64,000 nt of DNA, taken from assembly GCA_947500415.1 (NCBI GenBank), contig CANMRT010000003.1, positions 248,001-312,000 on the forward strand. Reading direction: 5' to 3'. Every line of letters begins with the position of its first letter. The stretch's first letter is position 1. Position numbers and translations under genes: made by a program. The DNA is from an uncultured Roseicyclus sp. GTDB taxonomy: Bacteria > Pseudomonadota > Alphaproteobacteria > Rhodobacterales > Rhodobacteraceae. Of the stretch, positions 53,761-62,703 are shown one piece after another. The notes beneath the pieces were generated by a model, which saw only the letters and a program-made list of their open reading frames with translations, was not told where the DNA came from and made no database searches.

Positions 53761-56551
53761 CCGGCCACGCAACCCAACCCTTTCCAAACCGTCTGAGCCG
53801 GGCACACTTCTGTTGCCCGGCTCGGATATTGTGGACCGTGCGAATCTCACCGCACGGATCGACGCGGCCTGCAGTGCCGCGACAGACGCTGCCGCCATTC
53901 GTGCAGCCACAGTGGCCGAGCTACTGGCCGAGCAACAGGCAAGCCGCGCCCGCATTGCTGAAGCGATTGAGGCCAACCCACTGGCCGCCCGCCGCGCCAC
54001 ACGGTCCTACGCTCACTTGACCGACGCGCTAGTGGCGGAAGTGCTGCGCGTGTCTCAGACCTACCTGCACCCCACCGGCGTCCGCACGGAAAGCGAACGA
54101 ATGTCCGTGCTGGCCGTGGGCGGCTATGGCCGGGCCGAAATGGCCCCCTACTCTGACGTTGATCTGCTGTTCCTGACACCTTGGAAGGTCACACCGCAAA
54201 TCGAAAGCATCATCGAAAGCGCGCTCTACATGCTGTGGGACCTGCGTTTGAAGGTGGGCCACGCCAGCCGCACGGTGAAGGAATGTCTGCGTCTCGGCAA
54301 ACAGGACTACACGATCCGCACCACCCTGCTTGAGATGCGCCATATCTACGGCGATGAAGCCCTCAGCACCGAGCTGGCCGATACGATGCGCAACCAGCTT
54401 TTCGACAACACCCTGGGCGAATTTATCGAGGCCAAGCTGGAAGAACGCGCCAGCCGCCACAAGAAACAGGGTGGCCAGCGCTATATGCTGGAACCGAACG
54501 TCAAGGAGGGCAAAGGCGGCCTGCGCGATCTTCAAACGCTCTACTGGATTGCCAAATACGAACACGGCGTGACACGCGCGGCTGAGTTGGTGAAACCCGG
54601 CGTTTTCCGACCCGAGGAGTTCGCCGCCTTCGACGCCGCTGAACGCTTCCTTTGGGCCGTGCGATGCCACCTGCATCTGATTGCAGGCCGCGCGCAGGAC
54701 CTACTCAGCTTCGACATGCAGGTCGAGGTCGCACCTCGCCTTGGTTACACCGACCACTCCGGCAGGCGCGCGGTAGAGCATTTCATGCAAGACTACTTCC
54801 GCCACGCCAATCAGGTGGGTGAGGTGACGCGCATCTTCCTCACCGGGTTGGAGGCGCGCCACGTCAAACAGGAACCCGCAATCCTTGGCTTCCTGCGCGG
54901 AGTGAACCGCCGCAAGCGCCTGAAACCCGGCTACGCGGTGAAACAAAACCGCTTGACCATCGAACGGCCCAAGGCCTTCTTCAAGGACAAGCTGAATATC
55001 CTGCGCCTGTTTGAAGAAGCCCTGCGCACCGGCTACCTGATCCACCCAGATGCGATGCGGGAGACCACCGCGCGGCTCGATCTGATCGACGACGACATGC
55101 GCCAGGATCCTGAGGCCAATCGCATCTTCCTCGATCTCATGCTGAAACACGGCAACCCCGAACGGGGCCTGCGCCGGATGAATGAGCTTGGGGTTCTGGC
55201 GGCGTTCATGCCCGAATTCGGGCCCATTGTCGCGATGATGCAGTTCAACATGTATCACAGCTTCACGGTGGATGAGCATACGATCCAAGTGATCTCCACC
55301 CTCGCTCAGATCGAGCGAGAGGAGTTAGTTGAAGAACTTCCGCTTGTATCGGGCATTCTGAAACGCGGCGTGAACCGGAAGGTCCTGTTCGTGGCCTGCC
55401 TGCTCCACGACATCGGCAAGGGCCGGAAGGAAGATCACTCGATCCTCGGCGCGCGCATGGCCCGCACGATATGCCCGCGTCTCGGCCTAAAACCTGCCGA
55501 ATGCGAAACCGTCGAATGGCTCGTCCGCTACCATCTGCTGATGTCCGACATGGCCCAAAAGCGCGACATCGCAGACCCGCGCACGGTCCGCGACTTCGCC
55601 AAAGCTGTGAAAACCCGGGAACGCCTTGATTTGCTGACCGTGCTGACGGTCTGCGATATCCGCGGCGTTGGCCCGAACACCTGGAATAACTGGAAAGCCA
55701 CACTTCTGCGCGGTCTACACCGGACCACGGCCTCAGCACTAGAAACGGGCCTCGAAGACCTCAACCGCGAGCAATTGGAAGGCGAGGCCAAGAAGGCCCT
55801 GCGCGCAGAGTTGGCAGGTTGGCCGAAGCCCGAGATTAAGGCAGAGGTCGACCGCCACTACGGCCCCTATTGGCAGGGTCTCGATCTTGGCACACAAGTT
55901 ACCTTCGCCGAAATGCTGCGTGGCCTGGAAGATGATGAAATCCGCATCGACACCAAGCAGGACGAAGACCGCGACGCGACGCGCGTGTGCTTTGCGATCG
56001 TCGATCATCCCGGCATATTTTGCCGTCTCGCCGGCGCGCTTAGCCTTGTTGGCGCGAACGTTGTGGATGCGCGCACCTATACCTCCAAGGATGGCTATGC
56101 GACCGCCGTGTTCTGGGTGCAAGACCGTGAAGGTGCACCCTATGAAAAGGCCCGCCTGCCGCGCCTGACCGGCATGATCCGCAAAACCCTGAAGGGTGAG
56201 ATTCTCGCGTCCGAGGCCATGGAACGCCGCGACAAGATCAAGAAGCGCGAGCGCCCCTTCGATGTGCCAACCACCATCACCTTCGACAACGAAGGGTCTG
56301 AGATCTACACGATCATCGAGGTCGATACCCGCGACCGTCCCGGCCTGCTCTACGACCTCACCAAGACGCTGGCCGCAAGCAACATTTACATCGCCTCCGC
56401 TGTCATCGCGACGTATGGCGTGCAGGTTGTCGACACCTTCTACGTTAAGGACATGTTCGGCCTGAAACTCCATTCTGAGAGCCGCCGCTCCGCGCTAGAG
56501 AAAAAGCTTCGCGCCTCCATCGCCCTTGTGGCCGAACGAGCGGGGGCCTGA
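53714..56551 (+). CDS. glnD: [Protein-PII] uridylyltransferase / uridylyl-removing enzyme
   Basis: GlnD senses glutamine and uridylylates or deuridylylates PII. The 945-residue protein has the nucleotidyltransferase motif GGYGRAEMAPYSDVDLLFL (from residue 136), a helical domain, the HD phosphohydrolase motif HDIGKGRKEDHS (H565, D566), and two C-terminal ACT domains (VCFAIVDHPGIFCRLAGALS and TIIEVDTRDRPGLLYDLTKTL). The start is GTG 53714, overlapping the lipoprotein gene by 47 bases; a later GTG is possible but the length is normal with this one. Confidence 0.94.
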   Translation: MSLTPPQDALAVPVSDRPRNPTLSKPSEPGTLLLPGSDIVDRANLTARIDAACSAATDAAAIRAATVAELLAEQQASRARIAEAIEANPLAARRATRSYAHLTDALVAEVLRVSQTYLHPTGVRTESERMSVLAVGGYGRAEMAPYSDVDLLFLTPWKVTPQIESIIESALYMLWDLRLKVGHASRTVKECLRLGKQDYTIRTTLLEMRHIYGDEALSTELADTMRNQLFDNTLGEFIEAKLEERASRHKKQGGQRYMLEPNVKEGKGGLRDLQTLYWIAKYEHGVTRAAELVKPGVFRPEEFAAFDAAERFLWAVRCHLHLIAGRAQDLLSFDMQVEVAPRLGYTDHSGRRAVEHFMQDYFRHANQVGEVTRIFLTGLEARHVKQEPAILGFLRGVNRRKRLKPGYAVKQNRLTIERPKAFFKDKLNILRLFEEALRTGYLIHPDAMRETTARLDLIDDDMRQDPEANRIFLDLMLKHGNPERGLRRMNELGVLAAFMPEFGPIVAMMQFNMYHSFTVDEHTIQVISTLAQIEREELVEELPLVSGILKRGVNRKVLFVACLLHDIGKGRKEDHSILGARMARTICPRLGLKPAECETVEWLVRYHLLMSDMAQKRDIADPRTVRDFAKAVKTRERLDLLTVLTVCDIRGVGPNTWNNWKATLLRGLHRTTASALETGLEDLNREQLEGEAKKALRAELAGWPKPEIKAEVDRHYGPYWQGLDLGTQVTFAEMLRGLEDDEIRIDTKQDEDRDATRVCFAIVDHPGIFCRLAGALSLVGANVVDARTYTSKDGYATAVFWVQDREGAPYEKARLPRLTGMIRKTLKGEILASEAMERRDKIKKRERPFDVPTTITFDNEGSEIYTIIEVDTRDRPGLLYDLTKTLAASNIYIASAVIATYGVQVVDTFYVKDMFGLKLHSESRRSALEKKLRASIALVAERAGA

Positions 56552-56556
56552 GCGCC

Positions 56557-58143
56557 GTGGCAACCGCACGCCCCATCAAACTGATATCGGGCTTTTTCAC
56601 CGTCGGCGTCTGGACCCTCGGCAGCCGCATTCTGGGCTTCGTGCGTGACATCCTGCTTGCGGCGTTTCTGGGCACTGGGCCGGTGAACGAGGCGTTCCTT
56701 ATCGCCTTCTCCCTGCCCAACCTCTTCCGCCGCTTCTTCGCCGAAGGGGCCTTCAACACCGCCTTCGTGCCGCTGTTCTCCAAGAAGGTAGAGGCCGGGG
56801 ACGATCCCCAGACCTTCGCACAAGATGCCTTCTCGGGTCTTGCCACCATCCTGATCGGTCTGACCCTGATCGCCACGCTTGCTATGCCCTGGCTTGTGCT
56901 GGCGATGGCAGGCGGGTTCGCGGCGGATGACCGGCTGGATATGGCCACCGACTACGGGCGCATCACCTTCGTCTACATCCTCTTCATCTCTCTCGCGGCT
57001 CTCTTTTCTGGCGTGTTGAACGCCCTTGGTCGCTTCGCCGCCGCCGCCGCTGCACCCATCTTGCTGAACGTGATCCTCGTGGCCGCCCTCTTGGGCGCGG
57101 AGTTCTTCCAGCCCGACGGCAAAATGACATCACTGGTCTACCCGGAACAGCGCTTTGGTACCGCGCTGGCCTGGGGCGTGCCTCTCGCAGGGATCGCGCA
57201 ACTCGCCCTTGTATGGTTTGCCGCCCACCGTGCAGGCATCAGCATTCGCCTTCGCCTGCCCCGGCTGACGCCTGACATGAAGAAGCTCGCCATCATCGCG
57301 CTGCCCGCCATGCTCGCCGGGGGTGTGGTGCAGATAAATCTGTTGGTGGGCCGACAAGTCGCCAGCTTTTTCGACGGCGCGATCGCCTGGCTCTATTATG
57401 CCGACCGCATCTATCAGCTACCCCTTGGTATGGTGGGCATCGCCATCGGTATCGTGCTGCTACCCGACCTCTCCCGCCGCCTGCGCGCAGGCGATGAGGA
57501 AGGCGGCCGCCATGCCCTGTCGCGCGCGACCGAAATCGCCATGGTCCTGACCGTGCCCGCAGCCGTGGCACTGATCGTCATCCCCGTCCCGCTGATCTCG
57601 GTTTTGTTTGAACGTGGGGCTTTCGGCTCCGACGCTACCGCCTCCACCGCCCTCGCCCTCACGGTCTACGGCTTCGGCCTGCCCGCCTTCGTCCTGCAAA
57701 AAACGCTGCAACCGCTCTACTTTGCCCGTGAAGACACGCGGACGCCCTTCCGCTTTGCCGTGGTGGCCATGGTGGTCAACGCCGTCATTGCCATCGGGCT
57801 CGCATTTCTCATTGGCTTCCTCGGGGCGGCCATCGCCACCACCGTCGCCGCCTGGGCCATGGTTCTGCTTCTCAGCAAAGGCCGCCGCCATATGGGAGAG
57901 GTCGCACAGTTCGACACCCGTTTCCGCAGCCGCATCTGGCGCATTTGCTTTGCCGCCGTCGGCATGGGGGCTGTGCTGTTGGGGGCCGAGATCGTCCTCG
58001 GTCCGTTCTTCGGCGCGCCGGGCCTGCGCTATGTCGCGCTGACCCTTCTGATCCTGATCGGAATGTTCAGCTACTACGGCTTCGGGCGCCTCTTCGGCGC
58101 TTTCAGCCTGTCCGAGATGCGCGGCGCCCTGCGGCGCGGCTAG
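56557..58143 (+). CDS. murJ: Lipid II flippase MurJ
   Basis: MurJ exports lipid II for peptidoglycan assembly. The 528-residue protein shows the MVF family pattern of about 14 transmembrane helices, with TVGVWTLGSRILGFVRDILLA, LPNLFRRFFAEGAFNTAFVPLFS, and FFDGAIAWLYYADRIYQLPLGMVGIAIGIVLLP. The start is GTG 56557, 5 nt after the glnD stop. GlnD and MurJ adjacency is common in Rhodobacteraceae. Confidence 0.94.
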   Translation: MATARPIKLISGFFTVGVWTLGSRILGFVRDILLAAFLGTGPVNEAFLIAFSLPNLFRRFFAEGAFNTAFVPLFSKKVEAGDDPQTFAQDAFSGLATILIGLTLIATLAMPWLVLAMAGGFAADDRLDMATDYGRITFVYILFISLAALFSGVLNALGRFAAAAAAPILLNVILVAALLGAEFFQPDGKMTSLVYPEQRFGTALAWGVPLAGIAQLALVWFAAHRAGISIRLRLPRLTPDMKKLAIIALPAMLAGGVVQINLLVGRQVASFFDGAIAWLYYADRIYQLPLGMVGIAIGIVLLPDLSRRLRAGDEEGGRHALSRATEIAMVLTVPAAVALIVIPVPLISVLFERGAFGSDATASTALALTVYGFGLPAFVLQKTLQPLYFAREDTRTPFRFAVVAMVVNAVIAIGLAFLIGFLGAAIATTVAAWAMVLLLSKGRRHMGEVAQFDTRFRSRIWRICFAAVGMGAVLLGAEIVLGPFFGAPGLRYVALTLLILIGMFSYYGFGRLFGAFSLSEMRGALRRG

Positions 58144-58147
58144 GCGC

Positions 58148-58561
58148 TTACATCGGCGCCAGCCGTCCAACGTAATAGATCACGCCACCGCCGTCTGTGG
58201 GGAAATTCAACTGCACCTGATCGCCGTTGAACCGCACGCGCAGGCATTCCTCTTCCTCGACCGGGACCAGCGTATTGCCCTGCAACATTGACACCGTCGT
58301 GCAAATTTGCCGACCAGTGACGCGCCAGATCGCCCAGGCTTCTTCCCCGTCGGCATCCGCCATAAACCGCGCCACGTTGCCCGCACGGAACTCCACCGTC
58401 ATCGAGAAATCAGACCCCCCGTTAGGGTCCCGGTATTCGCTGACTGTCAGCAAATGATTGGTGAACCGCTGCTCAATCTCAGCCTGGCTTTGTGCCGCGG
58501 CTGGCAGGCTCAAAAAGCCCAAAGCCAGAGAGGCCATCGCAATGGATTTCATGAAAGTCAT
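58148..58561 (-). CDS. Secreted protein of unknown function
   Basis: The 137-residue protein has a signal peptide (MTFMKSIAMASLALGFLSLPAAA, cleavage near AQS; a start at the fourth residue Met is also possible). The mature part has a helix QAEIEQRFTNHLLTVSEY and beta-rich sequence with two cysteines (QICTTVSMLQ, EEECLRVRF). It is convergent with murJ (4-base gap). No family recognised. Confidence 0.65.
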   Translation of the reverse strand: MTFMKSIAMASLALGFLSLPAAAQSQAEIEQRFTNHLLTVSEYRDPNGGSDFSMTVEFRAGNVARFMADADGEEAWAIWRVTGRQICTTVSMLQGNTLVPVEEEECLRVRFNGDQVQLNFPTDGGGVIYYVGRLAPM

Positions 58562-58622
58562 ATTTGCTCGCTTTCCCGTATCTCGCGCCCCGGCCCCATA
58601 GCCATTGGCGCGTCGTACGATC

Positions 58623-59306
58623 TTAACGCTGTCTCATCCGCCCGAGCAACCGGGTCCAGCCCCCGGGGCTGACCACAAACGACAATAGCAAGCCCGTCAC
58701 GAAGCCGGTGAAATCGGCCACCACCGTGCCGAACTCGCCATTGATCAAAGCGAACAACAACTGGATCGCCAGAAGCGCCCCGATCAAGCCGAACGCGCGC
58801 ATCTGCCTTGTGCCTTCAGCCTCGGCTCGCATCCACATCAGAAACGTAAAGGCTCCGATCAGCCCGTAAACGCCGGGGTAGCCGCCCACCAGCGGCATGT
58901 CGCTGTCCAGAAACACGACGAACCCCAACGCGCCCGCCACCGCCGACACCCAAAACACGGCGATGAACGCGAGTGCGGAGTAGACCTCTGCCACCATCTT
59001 CCCCAAGGCCAGAATGAAGACGACCACAAAGGCCGCATGGACGAAGCTTGCGTGGATCAACGGGTAGGTCACGAACCGCACCAGATGCTCGGTCGGATAA
59101 ATTCCGTTAGTGATCATCCAGGTCCAGACCTGATCCAGCACCGCGTAATCCTGATACGCCGCCAACCGCCAGCCGATCCCGCCAGCACCCCCCAAGAAAC
59201 CCGCCGTTGCCGCCTGAAACATCAGCTCCAGCCCGAAGATGACAACGGCAAGCGCCACCACAATCGGCGGCAAAGCATTAAACGGGGATACGTTGTGATC
59301 TTCCAC
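58623..59306 (-). CDS. Rhomboid-like membrane protein without the catalytic dyad
   Basis: The 227-residue protein has six to seven transmembrane segments with rhomboid signature features: YPLIHASFVH (HxxxxH, 85-90) and LVGGYPGVYGLIGAF (140-153), where a rhomboid protease would have GASG-x-x-GLIGA. Here the serine position is occupied by proline (GYPG), and the C-terminal His region reads VVADFTGFVTGL (D198) instead of AHxxGF. It therefore should not be a serine protease, although binding of membrane proteins is possible. GTG 59306 is my start. A similar GAYP form occurs in relatives, so this may be a stable lineage. Confidence 0.75.
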   Translation of the reverse strand: MEDHNVSPFNALPPIVVALAVVIFGLELMFQAATAGFLGGAGGIGWRLAAYQDYAVLDQVWTWMITNGIYPTEHLVRFVTYPLIHASFVHAAFVVVFILALGKMVAEVYSALAFIAVFWVSAVAGALGFVVFLDSDMPLVGGYPGVYGLIGAFTFLMWMRAEAEGTRQMRAFGLIGALLAIQLLFALINGEFGTVVADFTGFVTGLLLSFVVSPGGWTRLLGRMRQR

Positions 59307-59400
59307 GGGGTCGCGACCTTCGGTTGACGGCTCTTTCCCCCGTGGGTAAGCCCTCCCGCGGCTCTTGGCCAGTGGGGCCAAAGGTATTGAGGGACCGACC

Positions 59401-60426
59401 ATGGCAGAGACCCAATTCACCCCCCGCGTCTTTTCGGGCATCCAGCCGTCTGGTGGTCTGACCCTTGGCAACTACCTCGGCGCCATCAAGCGCTTCGTTG
59501 ATATGCAAGACGAGGGCAGCTTCGAGACGGTCTATTGCATGGTCGATCTGCACGCGATCACCGCCAAACTGCTCGACCCCGACACGCTGCGCCACAACAC
59601 GCGCGAACTCTGCGCAGGCTTCATCGCGTCGGGCATCGACCCCGAAAAATCCATCCTCATAAATCAGTCACAGGTGCCCGAACACGCGCAGCTGGCGTGG
59701 ATCTTCAACTGCATCGCGCGCATGGGTTGGATGGAACGGATGACCCAATACAAGGACAAGGCCGGCAAGAACGCCGAAGCGGCCTCCCTCGGCCTGCTCG
59801 CCTACCCCGCGCTCATGGCCGCCGACATCCTGCTCTATCACGCCACCCATGTTCCCGTTGGCGACGACCAGAAGCAGCACCTTGAGCTGACCCGCGACAT
59901 CGCCACAAAGTTCAATCACGACTACGGCGTCGATTTCTTCCCGATCACCGAACCTGTGATCGAAGGCGCCGCCTCCCGCGTGATGAACCTCCAGGATGGC
60001 ACCAAGAAGATGTCGAAATCCGATCCGTCCGAGAAAACGCGCATCAACATGACCGACGACGCCGACACCATCGCCAAGAAGATCCGTAAGGCGAAAACGG
60101 ATCCCGACCCGCTCCCCGACAATATCGACGCGCTGGCCGACCGCCCGGATGCGCGCAATCTCGTAAACATCTACGCAGCCCTTGCCGACATCACGCCGCA
60201 AGCCGTCCTCGACCAACACGCAGGCTCCCTCTTCGGCCACTTCAAGGTCGCCCTGTCTGAGGTCGCGGTCGACAAACTCTCGCCCATCTCGGCCGAGATG
60301 AGCCGCCTGATGGACGACCCGGCCGAGATCGATCGCATCCTGCGCCGCGGCGCCGACCGCGCGCGGGAAATCACGGTGCCGGTTCTGGAGAAGACCTACG
60401 ACATCGTCGGTATGCTCCGCAGCTAG
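59401..60426 (+). CDS. trpS: Tryptophan--tRNA ligase
   Basis: This class I synthetase of 341 residues has the HIGH-equivalent segment [17 protein letters not shown], the ATP loop [15 protein letters not shown], and KKMSKS. Length and motifs are standard. ATG 59401 is preceded by GGGACCGACC. It diverges from the rhomboid-like gene with about 94 bases between starts. Confidence 0.96.
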   Translation: MAETQFTPRVFSGIQPSGGLTLGNYLGAIKRFVDMQDEGSFETVYCMVDLHAITAKLLDPDTLRHNTRELCAGFIASGIDPEKSILINQSQVPEHAQLAWIFNCIARMGWMERMTQYKDKAGKNAEAASLGLLAYPALMAADILLYHATHVPVGDDQKQHLELTRDIATKFNHDYGVDFFPITEPVIEGAASRVMNLQDGTKKMSKSDPSEKTRINMTDDADTIAKKIRKAKTDPDPLPDNIDALADRPDARNLVNIYAALADITPQAVLDQHAGSLFGHFKVALSEVAVDKLSPISAEMSRLMDDPAEIDRILRRGADRAREITVPVLEKTYDIVGMLRS

Positions 60427-60466
60427 GCTGTCTCAGCTGCTCCCTGATGTTGATCGGAGAAACGCA

Positions 60467-60823
60467 ATGGAACTCTGGATGAAAGCGGCGCTCGGTCTAC
60501 TCGTCGTGGCGCTCATCGCAGTCGCAGCGATGCTGGCTGTGAACCTCACTCGGGAACGAGCGGTTTTCACCTATCCATTCCCCGACTTAGAGCGTTGGCA
60601 GCTGGAATTGACATGTGTCGCCCCCTACAACGGGCGCCCAGCACAGGAAAATGCTGACCTCAGCTACGCCGCATATCTTGAGCATGTGCAACGTGGACGC
60701 CCAGGCCCCCGACCATCAGTCGAAGAGTTCTCCACGCGCGGGGCCGATGCCCTTCAGGCTGCAGACCGTCTCTTACAAGACCTCGAATCCGACTACGGCT
60801 GCACCGTGGATATCCTTCGTTAG
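60467..60823 (+). CDS. Membrane-anchored protein of unknown function
   Basis: The 118-residue protein has an N-terminal helix (KAALGLLVVALIAVAAMLAVNL) and a soluble domain with two cysteines (LELTCVAPYNG, DYGCTVDIL). The start ATG at 60467 is preceded by GGAG. The sequence GRPAQENADLSYAAYLEHVQRG does not match a family I know. It lies between trpS and a VOC protein without overlap. Confidence 0.55.
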   Translation: MELWMKAALGLLVVALIAVAAMLAVNLTRERAVFTYPFPDLERWQLELTCVAPYNGRPAQENADLSYAAYLEHVQRGRPGPRPSVEEFSTRGADALQAADRLLQDLESDYGCTVDILR

Positions 60824-60937
60824 CAAACGCACCCAGGCTCATCGAGAAGTCTGAGCAGAGGCTCAAAGCACTCCGCCCGCACACCCACTCTGCGCCAGCG
60901 CGGAATTGCGCAGCCGCCGGAACCGACACACCTTCGT

Positions 60938-60958
60938 CATCGAAAGGAACCTTCGATG
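60938..60958 (+). other. Dyad over the ribosome binding site and start of the VOC gene
   Basis: CATCGAAAGG and CCTTCGATG are complementary except for one bulged A, with AA between. The pair contains the AAGGAA ribosome binding site and the ATG, so the start may be partly closed in RNA. A short self-complementary stretch such as this can also arise by chance. Confidence 0.35.
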
Positions 60959-61438
60959 ATCTACACCGCAGATCCCGGCACAACCATCGGTCACACGCAC
61001 CTCAAGGTGTCCGACCTCGACCGGTCCATCGCCTTCTACCGCGACGTGATCGGGTTGGAGCTTCAGCAAACCTACGGCACCGAGGCCGCCTTCCTCTCCG
61101 CTGGCGGCTACCACCACCACTTGGGCCTCAACACCTGGCGCAGCCGGGGCGGCCCGCGTCCCGCGCCCGATGCCACCGGCCTCTTTCATGTGGCCTTTCT
61201 CTACCCCACCCGCAAAGCCCTGGCCCGGGCCGTCGCAAACGTTCTGGCCCACGGTGTCACGCTGACAGGCGCTGCGGACCATGGCGTGTCGCAGGCTCTT
61301 TATCTGGATGATCCCGACGGCAACGGGATTGAGCTTTATTGCGACCGCGCGCCACAGGATTGGCCCCGCGACGCCGACGGAAAGCTGGAGATGGTAAACA
61401 ACAGATTGGATATCGATGCCCTTCTGGCCGAGGCCTGA
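60956..61438 (+). CDS. VOC family (glyoxalase/extradiol dioxygenase fold) protein
   Basis: The 160-residue protein has the vicinal-oxygen-chelate N-terminal pattern TIGHTHLKVSDLDRSIAFYRDVIGLEL, metal-ligand-type His in GGYHHHLGLNTW, and the C-terminal SQALYLDDPDGNGIELYCD with the third ligand Glu. Together they suggest catechol-dioxygenase-like or glyoxalase-like chemistry; substrate unknown. About 130 bases separate it from the gene upstream. Confidence 0.85.
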   Translation: MIYTADPGTTIGHTHLKVSDLDRSIAFYRDVIGLELQQTYGTEAAFLSAGGYHHHLGLNTWRSRGGPRPAPDATGLFHVAFLYPTRKALARAVANVLAHGVTLTGAADHGVSQALYLDDPDGNGIELYCDRAPQDWPRDADGKLEMVNNRLDIDALLAEA

Positions 61439-61505
61439 GGGCCGACAAACCAAGATGACGTCACGCCACTGTGCACTTCCGCACAAATCTAACCCCTGCG
61501 TTAAC

Positions 61506-61533
61506 TTTACATTCACATTTCTGACGTTATGTT
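61506..61533 (+). promoter_or_regulatory. Possible sigma-70 promoter for the leader ORF and aminotransferase
   Basis: TTTACA (61506-61511) and TATGTT (61528-61533) are spaced 16 bp in an AT-rich stretch of an otherwise GC-rich region. Recognition by eye. Confidence 0.4.
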
Positions 61534-61578
61534 CTGCAATACTTCAGACATCGACAGCACCAGTACGGGGGGAACTGC

Positions 61579-61797
61579 ATGACCAGTCGTCTCACCACCC
61601 GGTCGGATACGCCGACCGCACCTGCCACCGACCGCACATCTGATCGGATCGTGGCCACCAAAACGATTGCTCGCAAAGCTGCGGGCAAACCATGCCGGAC
61701 GGATCACAAATCCATCCGCACAGCGCCGCGCGCCGCTAAGGCCGATGGCGTGACCATGTCTTACCAGCAAGGCTTCACCTCTGGACCTTCCATGTGA
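61579..61797 (+). CDS. Candidate 72-residue leader ORF upstream of the aminotransferase gene
   Basis: The ORF starts with ATG 61579 after GGGGGGAA and ends with TGA 61795-61797. The product is basic and Thr/Ala/Lys/Arg-rich (MTSRLTTRSDTPTAPATD and onward) without recognised domains and probably disordered. Its stop lies 9 nt before a strong hairpin that buries the ribosome binding site of the next gene, so a regulatory leader role is likely if it is translated. There is no enrichment of Leu, Ile or Val codons at the end that would indicate classic attenuation. Confidence 0.4.
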   Translation: MTSRLTTRSDTPTAPATDRTSDRIVATKTIARKAAGKPCRTDHKSIRTAPRAAKADGVTMSYQQGFTSGPSM

Positions 61798-61806
61798 CCT
61801 CACTCT

Positions 61807-61836
61807 ACCCTCCCCCTGTTCCAAACGGGGGAGGGT
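61807..61836 (+). promoter_or_regulatory. Ribosome-binding-site-sequestering hairpin upstream of the aminotransferase
   Basis: ACCCTCCCCC (61807-61816) and GGGGGAGGGT (61827-61836) form a perfect 10-bp stem with a 10-nt loop. The 3' arm holds the GGAGG ribosome binding site (61830-61834), 5 nt before the ATG at 61840. No T-run follows, so it is not a terminator. Confidence 0.65.
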
Positions 61837-61839
61837 GGC

Positions 61840-62703
61840 ATGGCCAACGGCACCAACATCAAAACCTATGTCGACGGCGCTTGGCATGATGCCGATGTGC
61901 CCGTCATGCGCGCGGCCGATCATGCCACGTTCCAAGGCACGACCTGCTTCGATGGCGCGCGCTATGTGAATGGCCTGGCTCCCGACCTGCGCAACCACTG
62001 CGACCGCGTCGTCCGCTCTGCCAAAGCACTCTCGCTCATTCCAGGAAAGACCGGTGAAGAAATTTTTGACATCGTCTGGGAAGGCCTCAAGCGCTATCCA
62101 AAGGATACACCCGTCTACATTCGCCCAAATTTCTTCGGCATCGACGGCGGCGCTTACGGAATTGTTCCGGCCGAGACAGAGGCCGGCTTCTTCGTTTGCC
62201 TCGAAGAGGTTCCCATCGGCGCACCCGATGCCCATTCCACGCTCACGACGACCCGCTTCCACCGCCCCATCCTGAACACCGCCGTTCTGGATGCAAAGGC
62301 TGGCTGCCTCTACCCCAACAACGCCCGCATGCTGATGGAGGCGCGCTCCAAAGGCTACGACAACGCCCTTGTGACAGACGCCATGGGCAACGTGGCTGAG
62401 ACCGCCACCGCCAACATCTTCATGATCCGCGACGGCGAAGTGTTCACTCCCATCCCCAACGGCACATTCCTCAACGGCATCACACGGCAGCGGCACATGA
62501 AGAACCTGCGCGCGGACGGCTATGCCGTCACGGAGGCCGTCCTGTCATACGACGACTTCCGGGCGGCGGATGAGATCTTCATGTCCGGCAACCTCAACAA
62601 GGTCACACCGGTTCTGGAATTCGATGGCACCCACTACCAACACGGGCCTGTCACAAAGCGCGCGCGTGAACTCTATTGGGATTGGGCGGCATCAGCGGCT
62701 TAG
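61840..62703 (+). CDS. ilvE: Class IV aminotransferase, branched-chain amino acid aminotransferase-like
   Basis: The 287-residue PLP enzyme has the class IV fold: VPVMRAADHATFQGTTCFDGARY at the N-terminus, the Lys-bearing segment AVLDAKAGCLYPNNARMLMEA (Schiff-base Lys in DAKAG), and the ATANIFMIRDGEVFTP / NGTFLNGITRQRHM phosphate-binding region with the EAVLSYDDFRAADEIFMSGN segment. Typical length is about 290-310. It transaminates branched-chain or related amino acids. Translation is probably hindered by the upstream hairpin. Its stop overlaps the convergent neighbour's stop by 3 nt. Confidence 0.85.
   Translation: MANGTNIKTYVDGAWHDADVPVMRAADHATFQGTTCFDGARYVNGLAPDLRNHCDRVVRSAKALSLIPGKTGEEIFDIVWEGLKRYPKDTPVYIRPNFFGIDGGAYGIVPAETEAGFFVCLEEVPIGAPDAHSTLTTTRFHRPILNTAVLDAKAGCLYPNNARMLMEARSKGYDNALVTDAMGNVAETATANIFMIRDGEVFTPIPNGTFLNGITRQRHMKNLRADGYAVTEAVLSYDDFRAADEIFMSGNLNKVTPVLEFDGTHYQHGPVTKRARELYWDWAASAA

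Noticed and set aside
61491-61508. CTAA and TTAAC pair as a CtrA site
   Set aside because: The spacing is 8 nt rather than 7, and only one half matches well.
61513-62496. 327-codon minus-strand frame opposite the aminotransferase
   Set aside because: The plus strand encodes a clear PLP enzyme, and the minus frame shows no motifs or ribosome binding site.
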